A stretch of 64,000 nucleotides of DNA from Blattabacterium clevelandi (GTDB lineage: Bacteria; Bacteroidota; Bacteroidia; Flavobacteriales; Blattabacteriaceae): NCBI RefSeq assembly GCF_003268615.1, contig NZ_CP029844.1:434001-498000 (forward strand), written 5' to 3'. The position numbers were made by a program, and so were the translations under genes. The notes below the pieces were generated by a model. It was not told the DNA's origin and ran no database searches. It was given only the letters and a program-made list of their open reading frames with translations. Below, piece after piece: positions 1-8,375 of the stretch. Position 1 is the first letter of the stretch. Every line of letters starts with the position of its first letter.

Positions 1-971
1 TGGGTATTATGCTTAGAGCTAGTGCAGGAAAAGACTTTCATTTTGAGGAAAATTTTTGTTTACAAGGAAGAAATTTTTCTAATAAAATATGGAATGCTTT
101 TCGTTTGATACAAAGTTGGGAAATAAAAGAAAATCATAATCTATATTATGATGATATTCCTAAAGTATCTAATATGGCACTTATATGGTTTGAAAATCGT
201 TTTTATTATGTATTAGAACTTTTTGAGATTTATTTCAATAAATATAAATTTGATGAATCGTTAATGATTTTATATAAATTCATTTGGAATGATTTTTGTT
301 CATTATTTCTTGAAATTATTAAACCGATTTCTGGAAAGTTTATATCAAAAACTGTGTATTTAAAGACTGTTAAATGGTTTGAAAATATTTTAAAATTATT
401 ACATCCATATATGCCTTTTATTTCAGAAGAAATTTGGAGTCTTCTTAAAAAGAGAACGGAAAAAGAAGCTTTAATTATTTCTTCTTGGCCTAAAAAAAAA
501 TCATATAATTGGAATTTATTAGTTTCTTTTGAAAGAGCTATTCAAATTGTATCTAAAATACGTAATATCAGAAATCAAATACATCTTCCTCATAAGACAA
601 GTTTAGTTTTATTTTCTGTAAAAAATAAAGAAGAATATCATCCAGTGATATTAAAATTAGCAAATTTATCTCAAATTATTGAAATCTTAAAAAGACCTAA
701 AAAAGGACGATTTTTTTCTTTTTTTATTGGAACGGATAGATACTTTTTATCTTTAGATAGAAAGTATCATTTAGATAAAAATGATTCATTTAATATTGAA
801 AAAAAAATTCAGTATTTTCATAATTTTTTATCTATCATTCGTAAAAATTTATCAAACGATAAATATGTAAAATCGGTTCCAAAACACCTCCTTTTAAAGG
901 AAAAAAAAAAAGAAAGTGATACTTTGAAAAAAATAGTTTATCTTAAAGAGATTTTAAAAAAAATGAATTAA
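1..971 (+). CDS. valS: Valyl-tRNA synthetase, C-terminal part (5' end outside window)
   Basis: Class I aminoacyl-tRNA synthetase that charges tRNA-Val in the cytoplasm. The reading frame is open from base 3, so the ATG at 9 is internal; the Rossmann catalytic and editing domains lie upstream of the window. What is visible starts just after the catalytic core (GIMLRASAGKDFHFEE), runs through the helical anticodon-binding domain with the family motif HPYMPFISEEIW, and ends in the C-terminal coiled-coil tRNA-binding arm, recognisable from KNLSNDKYVKSVPKHLLLKE. The arm is rich in Lys and Ile, as expected from AT bias. It converges with the TPM-domain gene one base away. Confidence 0.93.
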   Translation, partial: GIMLRASAGKDFHFEENFCLQGRNFSNKIWNAFRLIQSWEIKENHNLYYDDIPKVSNMALIWFENRFYYVLELFEIYFNKYKFDESLMILYKFIWNDFCSLFLEIIKPISGKFISKTVYLKTVKWFENILKLLHPYMPFISEEIWSLLKKRTEKEALIISSWPKKKSYNWNLLVSFERAIQIVSKIRNIRNQIHLPHKTSLVLFSVKNKEEYHPVILKLANLSQIIEILKRPKKGRFFSFFIGTDRYFLSLDRKYHLDKNDSFNIEKKIQYFHNFLSIIRKNLSNDKYVKSVPKHLLLKEKKKESDTLKKIVYLKEILKKMN

Positions 972-972
972 A

Positions 973-1728
973 TTACCAGTTTCCACTAGATCCTCCACCT
1001 CCAAAGGTTCCTCCTTCTCCAAATCCGTCAAAATTATCTTCATGGTTATGATCGTTTGGATTTTTTATAGATCTATTTTTGAATAGAATACTTGTTAAAA
1101 ATAATGTATTTAATAATGAAGGGTCAATCCTTTTTTTTTGAAATAAAAAAAACATAATAAAAAAGATACTAATAGGAATAAAAAATTTCCATATATAAAA
1201 AGGGTTTTTATTATATTTTTTTTTGTATTCATATTTATTTTTTAAAATTTTAAATATTTCTTGAATACCGATATCTATAGCCTTATAATAAAGATTATTT
1301 TTTAAAAAAGGTTTTATTTTTTTGATTATATTTTGAGTTGAAAAATCTGTCAGATATGGCTCAATTCCGTATCCATTTTGGATAGATATTTTTTTATCTT
1401 TTATAGATAATAAAATAATAATTCCATTATTTTTATCTTTTTTTCCAATATTCCATTTTTCTCCCCATTTGGAAGCTAAAAAATTAGAATCTTCTCCATG
1501 TATATCTTGAACGATAGGAATTAAAATTTCTGTTGAGGTAATTTTCGAATATTGAATAAGTTTTTTATTTAATTTTTCTATTTGAATATGAGATAGTACT
1601 CCTGCATAATCATTAACAGGATATATTTTTTTTGGAGGGTCAGGTATATTGAATTGTCCTTGTACGATATTTGTAAAAAATAGTAAAATAAATAATGAGT
1701 TAAAAACTTTTTTTATGAAATTTTTCAT
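973..1728 (-). CDS. TPM-domain (DUF477/YgcG-like) exported protein
   Basis: About 251 residues: an N-terminal signal peptide (KVFNSLFILLFFTNIVQGQ), a TPM domain of roughly 130 residues beginning at PVNDYAGVLS and including GEKWNIGKKDKNNGIIILLS and NGYGIEPYLTD, one membrane segment (WKFFIPISIFFIMFFLF), and a glycine-rich tail ending GGGGSSGNW. TPM proteins are membrane-associated with no firmly established function; members have been linked to photosystem repair and phosphatase activity. I start at the ATG ending at 1728 because it places the signal peptide at the N terminus and avoids overlap with lemA; an in-frame ATG at 1767 would add 13 residues. The LemA-TPM pairing is a recurrent bacterial gene pair, and here lemA lies immediately upstream. 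Confidence 0.8.
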   Translation of the reverse strand: MKNFIKKVFNSLFILLFFTNIVQGQFNIPDPPKKIYPVNDYAGVLSHIQIEKLNKKLIQYSKITSTEILIPIVQDIHGEDSNFLASKWGEKWNIGKKDKNNGIIILLSIKDKKISIQNGYGIEPYLTDFSTQNIIKKIKPFLKNNLYYKAIDIGIQEIFKILKNKYEYKKKYNKNPFYIWKFFIPISIFFIMFFLFQKKRIDPSLLNTLFLTSILFKNRSIKNPNDHNHEDNFDGFGEGGTFGGGGSSGNW

Positions 1729-1753
1729 TCCTAATTTTTTCAATTTAACCCTA

Positions 1754-2359
1754 TCATGAATTATCAAAATCTACAATAGGTGCTTTTTCCGATCCTATTT
1801 GAGATTTAAAATATCCTTTTTCTCTAAATTGAGAAAAAAAATTTGAGATGATAATTTTTGGAAATTTATTTCTATAAGTATTAAAATTATTGACTTTATC
1901 ATTAAATCTATTTCTTTCCACATTAATACGATTTTCTGTCCCTTCCAATTGATTTTGTAATTCGGAAAAATTTTGTGTAGATTTTAAATTAGGATAATTT
2001 TCTACAATTAAGAGTAACCTATTGATAGAGTTATTTAATCCTTCTTGTGATTTTTGAAATCTACTTACTTGATTTTGATTTAAATTATCTGGATTTATAT
2101 TTATAGAGGTTGCTTTTGCTCTTGCTTCTATTACTTGATTCAAGGTATTTTTTTCGAAATTAGAAGATCCCTTAACTATATTTACTAAATTTGGGATTAA
2201 ATCGGATCTTCGTTGATAAGAATTTTCTACTTGACTCCATTGTGTTTTTATATTTTCGTTGAGTTGAACTAATTGATTATATGTTCCAGTAATCCAAAAA
2301 AAAATTAAAAATATCACTATAAAAATAGTAGAAATCGAAATTAAAAAACCTTTTTTCAT
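1754..2359 (-). CDS. lemA: LemA family protein
   Basis: 201 residues, the usual size of the family. A single N-terminal membrane helix (residues about 5-25, FLISISTIFIVIFLIFFWITG) is followed by the LemA signature YNQLVQLNENIKTQWSQVEN and YQRRSDLIPNLVNIVKG, then a long helical, coiled-coil-prone region. LemA proteins are membrane-anchored with the helical domain outside; their biochemical role is unknown. The gene is first in a two-gene unit with the TPM-domain gene 25 bases downstream. The about 87-bp region upstream is very AT-rich and I see no clear promoter element in it. Confidence 0.88.
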   Translation of the reverse strand: MKKGFLISISTIFIVIFLIFFWITGTYNQLVQLNENIKTQWSQVENSYQRRSDLIPNLVNIVKGSSNFEKNTLNQVIEARAKATSININPDNLNQNQVSRFQKSQEGLNNSINRLLLIVENYPNLKSTQNFSELQNQLEGTENRINVERNRFNDKVNNFNTYRNKFPKIIISNFFSQFREKGYFKSQIGSEKAPIVDFDNS

Positions 2360-2446
2360 TTTTAATTAAGTATTTTTTTACAAAATACAAATTTTTTGTA
2401 ATGTTTAATTCTTATATTTTTTTTAATTAATAATTAAGTATTTTAT

Positions 2447-2884
2447 TTAAAAACCTTCTTTTAAGAATATTTCTATATCAGAAAAATAAAATCGACATTC
2501 TCTAAAAGCATTCTTATTGCTATCTGATCCATGAATAGCATTTTTTTCTAAAGAACTTGCATATAACTTACGTATAGTTCCTACTTTGGATTTTATTGGA
2601 TTTTTATTTCCTATTAAAGTTCTAAAATCTTTTACTGCATTTTCCTTTTCTAGGATTATCAATACTATCGGTCCAGAAGACATGAATTTCACTAAAGATT
2701 CGAAAAATAAACTTTTTTTATGTTCATAATAAAATTTTTTAGCTAATTTTTTGGAAATTTCCATCATTTTAATTGCTCTTATAAAAAATCCAGCATTAAT
2801 AATATGAAATAAAATAGGTCCTATATATCCGTTTTCAACAGCATCAGGTTTTATAATAGCTAATGTTATTTTTCCTATTATCAT
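2447..2884 (-). CDS. ndk: Nucleoside diphosphate kinase
   Basis: 145 residues, normal for Ndk. It transfers the gamma phosphate between nucleoside tri- and diphosphates through a phosphohistidine. The start TLAIIKPDAVENGYIG is the family N terminus, and the active-site block is NAIHGSDSNKNAFRECRFYF with the catalytic His at position 118. The gene stands alone, 90-110 bp from its neighbours, and diverges from the E1 gene. It complements the purine cluster, prs and thyA in this window by interconverting nucleotides. Only the first two residues of the start are in doubt. Confidence 0.95.
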   Translation of the reverse strand: MIIGKITLAIIKPDAVENGYIGPILFHIINAGFFIRAIKMMEISKKLAKKFYYEHKKSLFFESLVKFMSSGPIVLIILEKENAVKDFRTLIGNKNPIKSKVGTIRKLYASSLEKNAIHGSDSNKNAFRECRFYFSDIEIFLKEGF

Positions 2885-2993
2885 ATTTTTATATGAAAAA
2901 TCATTATAATTGTATTTTTTTTAATTTAAATAATTCTAAAATTAGAAATAAATAAAATGAAAATTACTGTATTTTAAAAAAAAATTAGTATTC

Positions 2994-5438
2994 ATGATCA
3001 TGAATAAAAAAAAAAAGAACAATAAATTTAATTTTAAAAGTTTTGGAGTTTCCTCTTTTTATTTATTTCAGAAAATGATTTTAAATGATTATAAATTAGC
3101 AAAAATAAGTCGTGAAATAAGCATTTTAGGACGTAAAGAAGTTTTAAATGGTAGAGCTAAGTTTGGAATATTTGGAGATGGAAAAGAAATTCCTCAAATA
3201 GCTATGTCTAAAATTTTTAAAAATGGAGATTTTAGATCTGGATATTATAGAGATCAAACTTTTATGATTGCCATTGGTGTTTTAAATGTAAGAAGTTTTT
3301 TTTCTCAGTTATATGCACATTCTGATTTAGAGGAAGAACCGGTTTCTTCTGGTAGAATGATGACATCTCATTTTGGGACACGTCTACTCCATTATGATGG
3401 GAATTGGAAAAATTTAATGAACCAAAAAAATTCTAGTGCAGATATTTCTTCTACAGCTTCTCAAATGCCAAGATTATTAGGGTTAGCTCAAGCTTCCAAA
3501 ATTTATAAAAATTTAAAAAATTTAAAAAAAACACATAAAATATTTTCTAATAATGGAAATGAAGTTGCTTTTGGAACTATTGGTAACGCAAGTGTTTCTG
3601 AAGGATTATTTTGGGAAACAGTGAATGCCTCTTCAGTATTACAAATACCAATCATTATTTCTATTTGGGATGATGAATATGGGATATCTGTTCCTAATAG
3701 ATATCAATTTTCAAAAAAAAATATTAGTGATATTTTATATGGATTTCAAAGAACTAAAAAAGAAAATGGAATAGAAATTATTCGTGTAAATGGATCCAAT
3801 TACATAGATCTTACAAAGACTTATATTAAAGCAGATAAAATAGCACGTTATGAACATATTCCTGTAATAATACATGTTACTGATTTAACTCAGCCACAAG
3901 GACATTCTACTTCTTCATCACATGAAAGATATAAATCCAAAGAACGTTTAGAATGGGAAAAAAAAAATGATGGAATAAAGAAATTTAGAGATTGGATTTT
4001 GAATTTTAGGATTGAAAATGAACCAGGAATATTTCATAATATTTCAGATATGCATTCTTTAGATAAAATAGATATAGAAGCAAAAGAATATGTTCATTCT
4101 GAACAAAAAAAGGCTTGGGAATCTTTTCAAAAACCTATTGAAGAAATAAAAAATGAAGCTATAACTATTTTAGAAAAGTTGCAAAATGCATTTCCTTGTA
4201 AAAAATGGATAAAAAAACAGATCAAAGAATTACATATAAATAAACATTTATATACTAAAAAATTTATATTTTGTATTATTCGAAGATCTTTATATTTACT
4301 TACTGAAAAAGAATTTTATCAAAAAAATTTTCTGATAAAATGGTTAAAAGAAAAATTCAATAAAGAAAAAGAAAATTATTCTTCAAATTTATATAGCATT
4401 TCTGAAAAATCATCAATAAAAATAACCGAAATTAAACCAATTTATTCTGATTATGAGGTAGATGGAAGAATAATTTTAAGAGATAATTTTGATAAATTAT
4501 TAGAACTATATCCGGATCTTTTAATTTTTGGAGAAGATGTTGGTAAAATTGGAGATGTCAATCAAGGATTAGAAGGACTTCAAAATAAATACGGAGAAAT
4601 ACGTATTTTTGATACTGGAATTCGAGAATCTACAATACTTGGACAAGGTATAGGTCTTGCAATGAGAGGACTTCGTCCCATAGTTGAAATTCAATATATA
4701 GATTATATTCTTTATGCTTTGCAAATCATGAGTGATGATTTAGCTACTTTGCAATATAGAACCAAAGGAGGACAAAAAGCCCCCGTTATTATTAGAACTA
4801 GGGGTCATCGTTTAGAAGGAATCTGGCATTCTGGATCTCCTATGGGAGGAATTATTAATTATTTAAGAGGAATTTTGATTCTTGTTCCAAGAAATATGGT
4901 AAAAGCAGCTGGTTTTTATAATACTTTGTTATATGGAGACGATCCAGCTTTAGTAATTGAGTGTTTAAATGGTTATAGAATAAAGGAAAAATTACCAAAA
5001 AATTTAGGTTATTTTAGAATTCCAATTGGAATAGTAGAAGTTACTAGGATAGGAAAAGATATAACTATAGTTACTTATGGTTCTACATGGAGAATTGTTA
5101 ATGAAGCAGCAAATGAATTATCTAAAATGAATATAGAAACTGAAGTAATTGATATTCAATCATTATTACCTTTTGATCTTCGAAAAGATATTGAAAAAAG
5201 TTTAAAAAAAACAAATCGATTATTAATTATTGATGAGGATGTTCCAGGTGGGGCATCTGCTTATATCTTACAAAAGATATTAGAAGAACAAAAGGGATAC
5301 TATTATTTGGATTGTCCACCTATTACAATTACGGCTAAAGAACATCGTCCACCTTATGGATCAGATGGAGATTATTTTTCCAAACCATCTATTGAAGATA
5401 TTGTAGAAAAAGTATTGAAAATAATGCATAATAATTAA
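2994..5438 (+). CDS. Fused alpha/beta E1 component of a 2-oxoacid dehydrogenase complex
   Basis: 814 residues combining an E1-alpha half (about 1-400) and an E1-beta half (about 480-814), normally separate subunits in branched-chain and pyruvate dehydrogenases. The alpha half has GYYRDQTFMIAIG, MTSHFGTRLLHYDG and a modified ThDP site: GNASVSEG replaces GDGxxxEG and WDDEYGIS replaces the usual NN motif. The beta half has LIFGEDVGKIGDVNQG, FDTGIRESTILGQGIGLAMRG and the C-terminal EHRPPYGSDGDYF. The complex decarboxylates pyruvate or branched-chain 2-oxoacids and passes the acyl group to lipoyl-E2; lipA in this window supplies the lipoyl group. Substrate preference cannot be read from the sequence. 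Start may be 2994 or the second ATG at 3000. Confidence 0.85.
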   Translation: MIMNKKKKNNKFNFKSFGVSSFYLFQKMILNDYKLAKISREISILGRKEVLNGRAKFGIFGDGKEIPQIAMSKIFKNGDFRSGYYRDQTFMIAIGVLNVRSFFSQLYAHSDLEEEPVSSGRMMTSHFGTRLLHYDGNWKNLMNQKNSSADISSTASQMPRLLGLAQASKIYKNLKNLKKTHKIFSNNGNEVAFGTIGNASVSEGLFWETVNASSVLQIPIIISIWDDEYGISVPNRYQFSKKNISDILYGFQRTKKENGIEIIRVNGSNYIDLTKTYIKADKIARYEHIPVIIHVTDLTQPQGHSTSSSHERYKSKERLEWEKKNDGIKKFRDWILNFRIENEPGIFHNISDMHSLDKIDIEAKEYVHSEQKKAWESFQKPIEEIKNEAITILEKLQNAFPCKKWIKKQIKELHINKHLYTKKFIFCIIRRSLYLLTEKEFYQKNFLIKWLKEKFNKEKENYSSNLYSISEKSSIKITEIKPIYSDYEVDGRIILRDNFDKLLELYPDLLIFGEDVGKIGDVNQGLEGLQNKYGEIRIFDTGIRESTILGQGIGLAMRGLRPIVEIQYIDYILYALQIMSDDLATLQYRTKGGQKAPVIIRTRGHRLEGIWHSGSPMGGIINYLRGILILVPRNMVKAAGFYNTLLYGDDPALVIECLNGYRIKEKLPKNLGYFRIPIGIVEVTRIGKDITIVTYGSTWRIVNEAANELSKMNIETEVIDIQSLLPFDLRKDIEKSLKKTNRLLIIDEDVPGGASAYILQKILEEQKGYYYLDCPPITITAKEHRPPYGSDGDYFSKPSIEDIVEKVLKIMHNN

Positions 5439-5457
5439 TTAGTGAATAGTAGTATAT

Positions 5458-5495
5458 ATAATAATTTTATTAAGTAGTAGTAATAAAATTATTAT
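5458..5495. repeat. Perfect 15-bp AT inverted repeat between the E1 gene and ilvE
   Basis: Arms at 5458-5472 and 5481-5495 are exact reverse complements made only of A and T, with an 8-base loop agtagtag. It lies 20 bp past the E1 stop and its right arm overlaps the putative promoter TATCTTTG. It could be a weak terminator of the E1 transcript, or an operator or cruciform upstream of ilvE. A chance palindrome is less likely at this length even in AT-rich DNA. Confidence 0.45.
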
Positions 5496-5500
5496 CTTTG
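5493..5500 (+). promoter_or_regulatory. Putative Bacteroidota -7 promoter element for ilvE
   Basis: TATCTTTG matches the TAnnTTTG -7 consensus of the Bacteroidota housekeeping sigma factor and lies 33 bp before the ilvE ATG. No convincing -33 TTTG is seen. Confidence 0.4.
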
Positions 5501-5532
5501 AATTATCAAAAAGATTCAGTTTTATTTTTATT

Positions 5533-6594
5533 ATGAAAATAGTAAGAAGCTTGCATTCAAGAATCAAAAAAATGGATTTCGAAAATATTTCTTTTGGAAA
5601 TCACTATTCGGATCATATGTATTATTCAGAATTTCGAAATGGAAAGTGGATAAATTCTATTATTAAACCATTTGGAAATATTATGTTTTCTCCTGGATCT
5701 CTTGTTTTTCACTACGGTCAATCTGTTTTCGAAGGGATGAAAGCATATAAAGATAAACATGAAGAAGTATTTTTATTCCGTCCAAAAGAAAATTTAAAAA
5801 GAATGAATCAATCTGCTCTACGTTTAGAAATGACTACTATTCCAGAATATATTTTTATGAATGGATTAAAAAATTTAATAGATATAGATAGAGATTGGGT
5901 TCCCAAAAAGTATGGACAATCTTTATATATTCGTCCTATTTTAATTGCAATAGATAAATGTTTGTCGGCAAAGCCCTCTAATGATTATCTATTTATGATT
6001 ATATCTACACCTGCAGATTATTATTATAAAAAACCTTTAAAAATCAAGATAGAAGAAAAATATAGTCGTTCTGCATCTGGAGGTGTTGGTTTTACTAAAG
6101 CTGCTGGTAATTATGCTTCTTCATTTTATCCTACTAGATTAGCTAAAGAAGAGGGATTTGATCAGATATTATGGACAGATTCTTCTACTCACACAATAAT
6201 TGAAGAATCTGGAACTATGAATGTATTTTTTTGGTTAAAAAATAAACTCATTACTCCATTAGCTAATGAGAATATATTAAGCGGAATCACCTGTAAAAGT
6301 CTTCTTTCTTTAGCTAAAAAAGAAGGATTAAAGATAGAGGAAAGGAAATTAAAGGTTTCAGAAATTATAAATGGATTGAAAAATAAGATCTTAAAAGAAG
6401 CTTTTGGTTGTGGTACAGCAGTAGTTGTTGCTTATTTTGAAACAATTAGTTATAAAGGTAAAAAATTTTTTCTCCCGGATCTTTCAGATAAAGAAAGGAT
6501 ATCAATTCGATTAAGAAAAAGACTATTAGATATACAACATAATTTATCGGAAGATCCTTTTGGATGGAGGTTAAAATTAAAAAGTATTTTGTAA
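5533..6594 (+). CDS. ilvE: Branched-chain amino acid aminotransferase
   Basis: 353 residues, class IV PLP-dependent fold. It interconverts Leu, Ile and Val with their 2-oxoacids using glutamate. Visible motifs are FHYGQSVFEGMKAYK, LYIRPILIA, and the PLP-lysine block GGVGFTKAAGNYASSF with Lys189 as the likely Schiff-base residue, followed by FDQILWTD and EESGTMNVFFWL. A second ATG 13 codons in (before DFENISFGN) is an alternative start. It ends 5 bp before the preferred argS start. Upstream is the E1 gene, which can use the same 2-oxoacids, though function-based co-regulation is not shown. Confidence 0.93.
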   Translation: MKIVRSLHSRIKKMDFENISFGNHYSDHMYYSEFRNGKWINSIIKPFGNIMFSPGSLVFHYGQSVFEGMKAYKDKHEEVFLFRPKENLKRMNQSALRLEMTTIPEYIFMNGLKNLIDIDRDWVPKKYGQSLYIRPILIAIDKCLSAKPSNDYLFMIISTPADYYYKKPLKIKIEEKYSRSASGGVGFTKAAGNYASSFYPTRLAKEEGFDQILWTDSSTHTIIEESGTMNVFFWLKNKLITPLANENILSGITCKSLLSLAKKEGLKIEERKLKVSEIINGLKNKILKEAFGCGTAVVVAYFETISYKGKKFFLPDLSDKERISIRLRKRLLDIQHNLSEDPFGWRLKLKSIL

Positions 6595-6599
6595 TATCT

Positions 6600-8360
6600 A
6601 TGAATGAAGAATTTCAATCCATAGAAAAAATAACCAAACAATCTTTATTTATTTTATATAAATTAAAACCTTGTCCCAGTTTGAATTTTCAATATACTAA
6701 GAAAGAATATCCAGGAGATATTACTTTGATTTTATTTCCTTTATCTGAAAAATTAAAAAAACCTGTAGAAAAAATTGGTAAGGATATTGGAAATTATGTA
6801 AAGAGTCAATTAGGAGATCTTATCACTTTTTCTATTATAGGAGGTTTTTTAAATTTTATTTTTAAGGATAGTTATTATCTTCATATTCTTAAAAGAATGT
6901 TGAATAACAATTTTTATAATTTAAAATTACCATCTAAAAATATCATAGTGGAATACTCTTCTCCTAACGCAAATAAACCTCTTCATTTAGGTCATATTAG
7001 AAATAGCCTTATTGGACATTCTATATCCGAAATACTGAAAATAGTTGGACATAAAATAACTAAAATTCAAATTATTAATGATAGAGGAATACATATATGT
7101 AAATCTATGATCGCTTGGAAAAAATTAGGTAAAGGAGAAACCCCTCATAGTTCAAAAATGAAAGGAGATCACTTTGTAGGTAAATATTATAGTCTATTCG
7201 ATCAAATTTATCATAAGGAAATTCACGATTATTCCAAAAAAAATAAAGATTACAATGATCAAAATATTCCTATTCTCAAACAGGCAAGAATTTTATTAAA
7301 AAAATGGGAATCTGGACATCATGAAACTATAAGTATTTGGAAAAAAATGAACAAATGGGTTTATGAAGGATTTAAAGAAACTTATAAAAAATTGGGAGTC
7401 AATTTTGATCAAATAGAATATGAAAGTCATGTTTATGAATTTGGAAAAAATATTGTCAAAAATGGTCTAAAAAAAGGTCTCTTTTTTAAAAAAGAAGATG
7501 GATCTATTTGGGTTAATTTGGAAAAAGAAGGATTTGATCAAAAACTTTTATTACGATCAGATGAAACTTCTGTTTATATTACCCAAGATATAGGAACTGC
7601 TGTAGCACGTTTTAAAAAATATTGTATAGATAGGTTAATCTATATTGTAGGAAAAGAACAAGATTATCATTTTCAAGTACTTTTTAGTATATTAAAACGT
7701 TTAGGATATATATGGGTAAAAAAATTATCTCATCTTTCTTATGGAATGGTTGATTTACCAAGTGGTAAAATGAAATCTAGAATGGGTAATATTATAGATG
7801 CTGATAGTTTTATATTAGAAATGTATTCCATTGTAAAAAAAAAATTTTTAAAAAATATTCCCAAGATGGAAAAAGAAAAATATTCTGAAATAATAGGATT
7901 AGGAGCTATAAAATATTACTTTCTTCAAGTAGATCCTAGAAAAAGGATTCTTTTTCATCCAGAAAAATCTATAGATTTTAAAGGTAAAACAGGAACATAT
8001 ATTCAATACGCTTATTCTAGAATTCGTTCTTTAGAACGAAATTTTTTAAATTTATGTTCATTAACTAATGAGGATTGGTCAAATATAAAATTTGATCTTT
8101 ATGAAAAAAAAATGATTAAAATTCTTCAAAAATATCCATTAATATTAAAAAAATCAGCAATGTATTTGAATCCTTCTTTAGTAGCAAATTATGTTTATGA
8201 AGTTTCTAAAATTTTTAACCATCTCTATCAAAATAAAAGATTAATAGATCCTTTAAATGTTATTCATAGTAATATTAGAATAAATATTATTCATGTTACA
8301 GGAAATATTTTAAAATCAGGAATGAGTTTATTAGGAATAAAAATGCTTGATCGTATGTAA
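6600..8360 (+). CDS. argS: Arginyl-tRNA synthetase
   Basis: 586 residues from the ATG at 6600, close to the family length; an in-frame ATG at 6564 would overlap ilvE by 31 bp and add an unrelated leader. Class I synthetase. The N-terminal Add-1 domain is followed by the HIGH-type motif in ANKPLHLGHIRNSLIGHS, the KMSKS-type segment LPSGKMKSRMGNIIDA, and a C-terminal DALR anticodon-binding domain ending LLGIKMLDRM. The gene sits in a tight ilvE-argS-ffh run. Confidence 0.95.
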   Translation: MNEEFQSIEKITKQSLFILYKLKPCPSLNFQYTKKEYPGDITLILFPLSEKLKKPVEKIGKDIGNYVKSQLGDLITFSIIGGFLNFIFKDSYYLHILKRMLNNNFYNLKLPSKNIIVEYSSPNANKPLHLGHIRNSLIGHSISEILKIVGHKITKIQIINDRGIHICKSMIAWKKLGKGETPHSSKMKGDHFVGKYYSLFDQIYHKEIHDYSKKNKDYNDQNIPILKQARILLKKWESGHHETISIWKKMNKWVYEGFKETYKKLGVNFDQIEYESHVYEFGKNIVKNGLKKGLFFKKEDGSIWVNLEKEGFDQKLLLRSDETSVYITQDIGTAVARFKKYCIDRLIYIVGKEQDYHFQVLFSILKRLGYIWVKKLSHLSYGMVDLPSGKMKSRMGNIIDADSFILEMYSIVKKKFLKNIPKMEKEKYSEIIGLGAIKYYFLQVDPRKRILFHPEKSIDFKGKTGTYIQYAYSRIRSLERNFLNLCSLTNEDWSNIKFDLYEKKMIKILQKYPLILKKSAMYLNPSLVANYVYEVSKIFNHLYQNKRLIDPLNVIHSNIRINIIHVTGNILKSGMSLLGIKMLDRM

Positions 8361-8375
8361 TAAATAAACACACTT

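Noticed and set aside
6564-6599. ATG at 6564 as the argS start
   Set aside because: Overlaps ilvE and adds residues unlike the family; the ATG at 6600 follows the ilvE stop directly.
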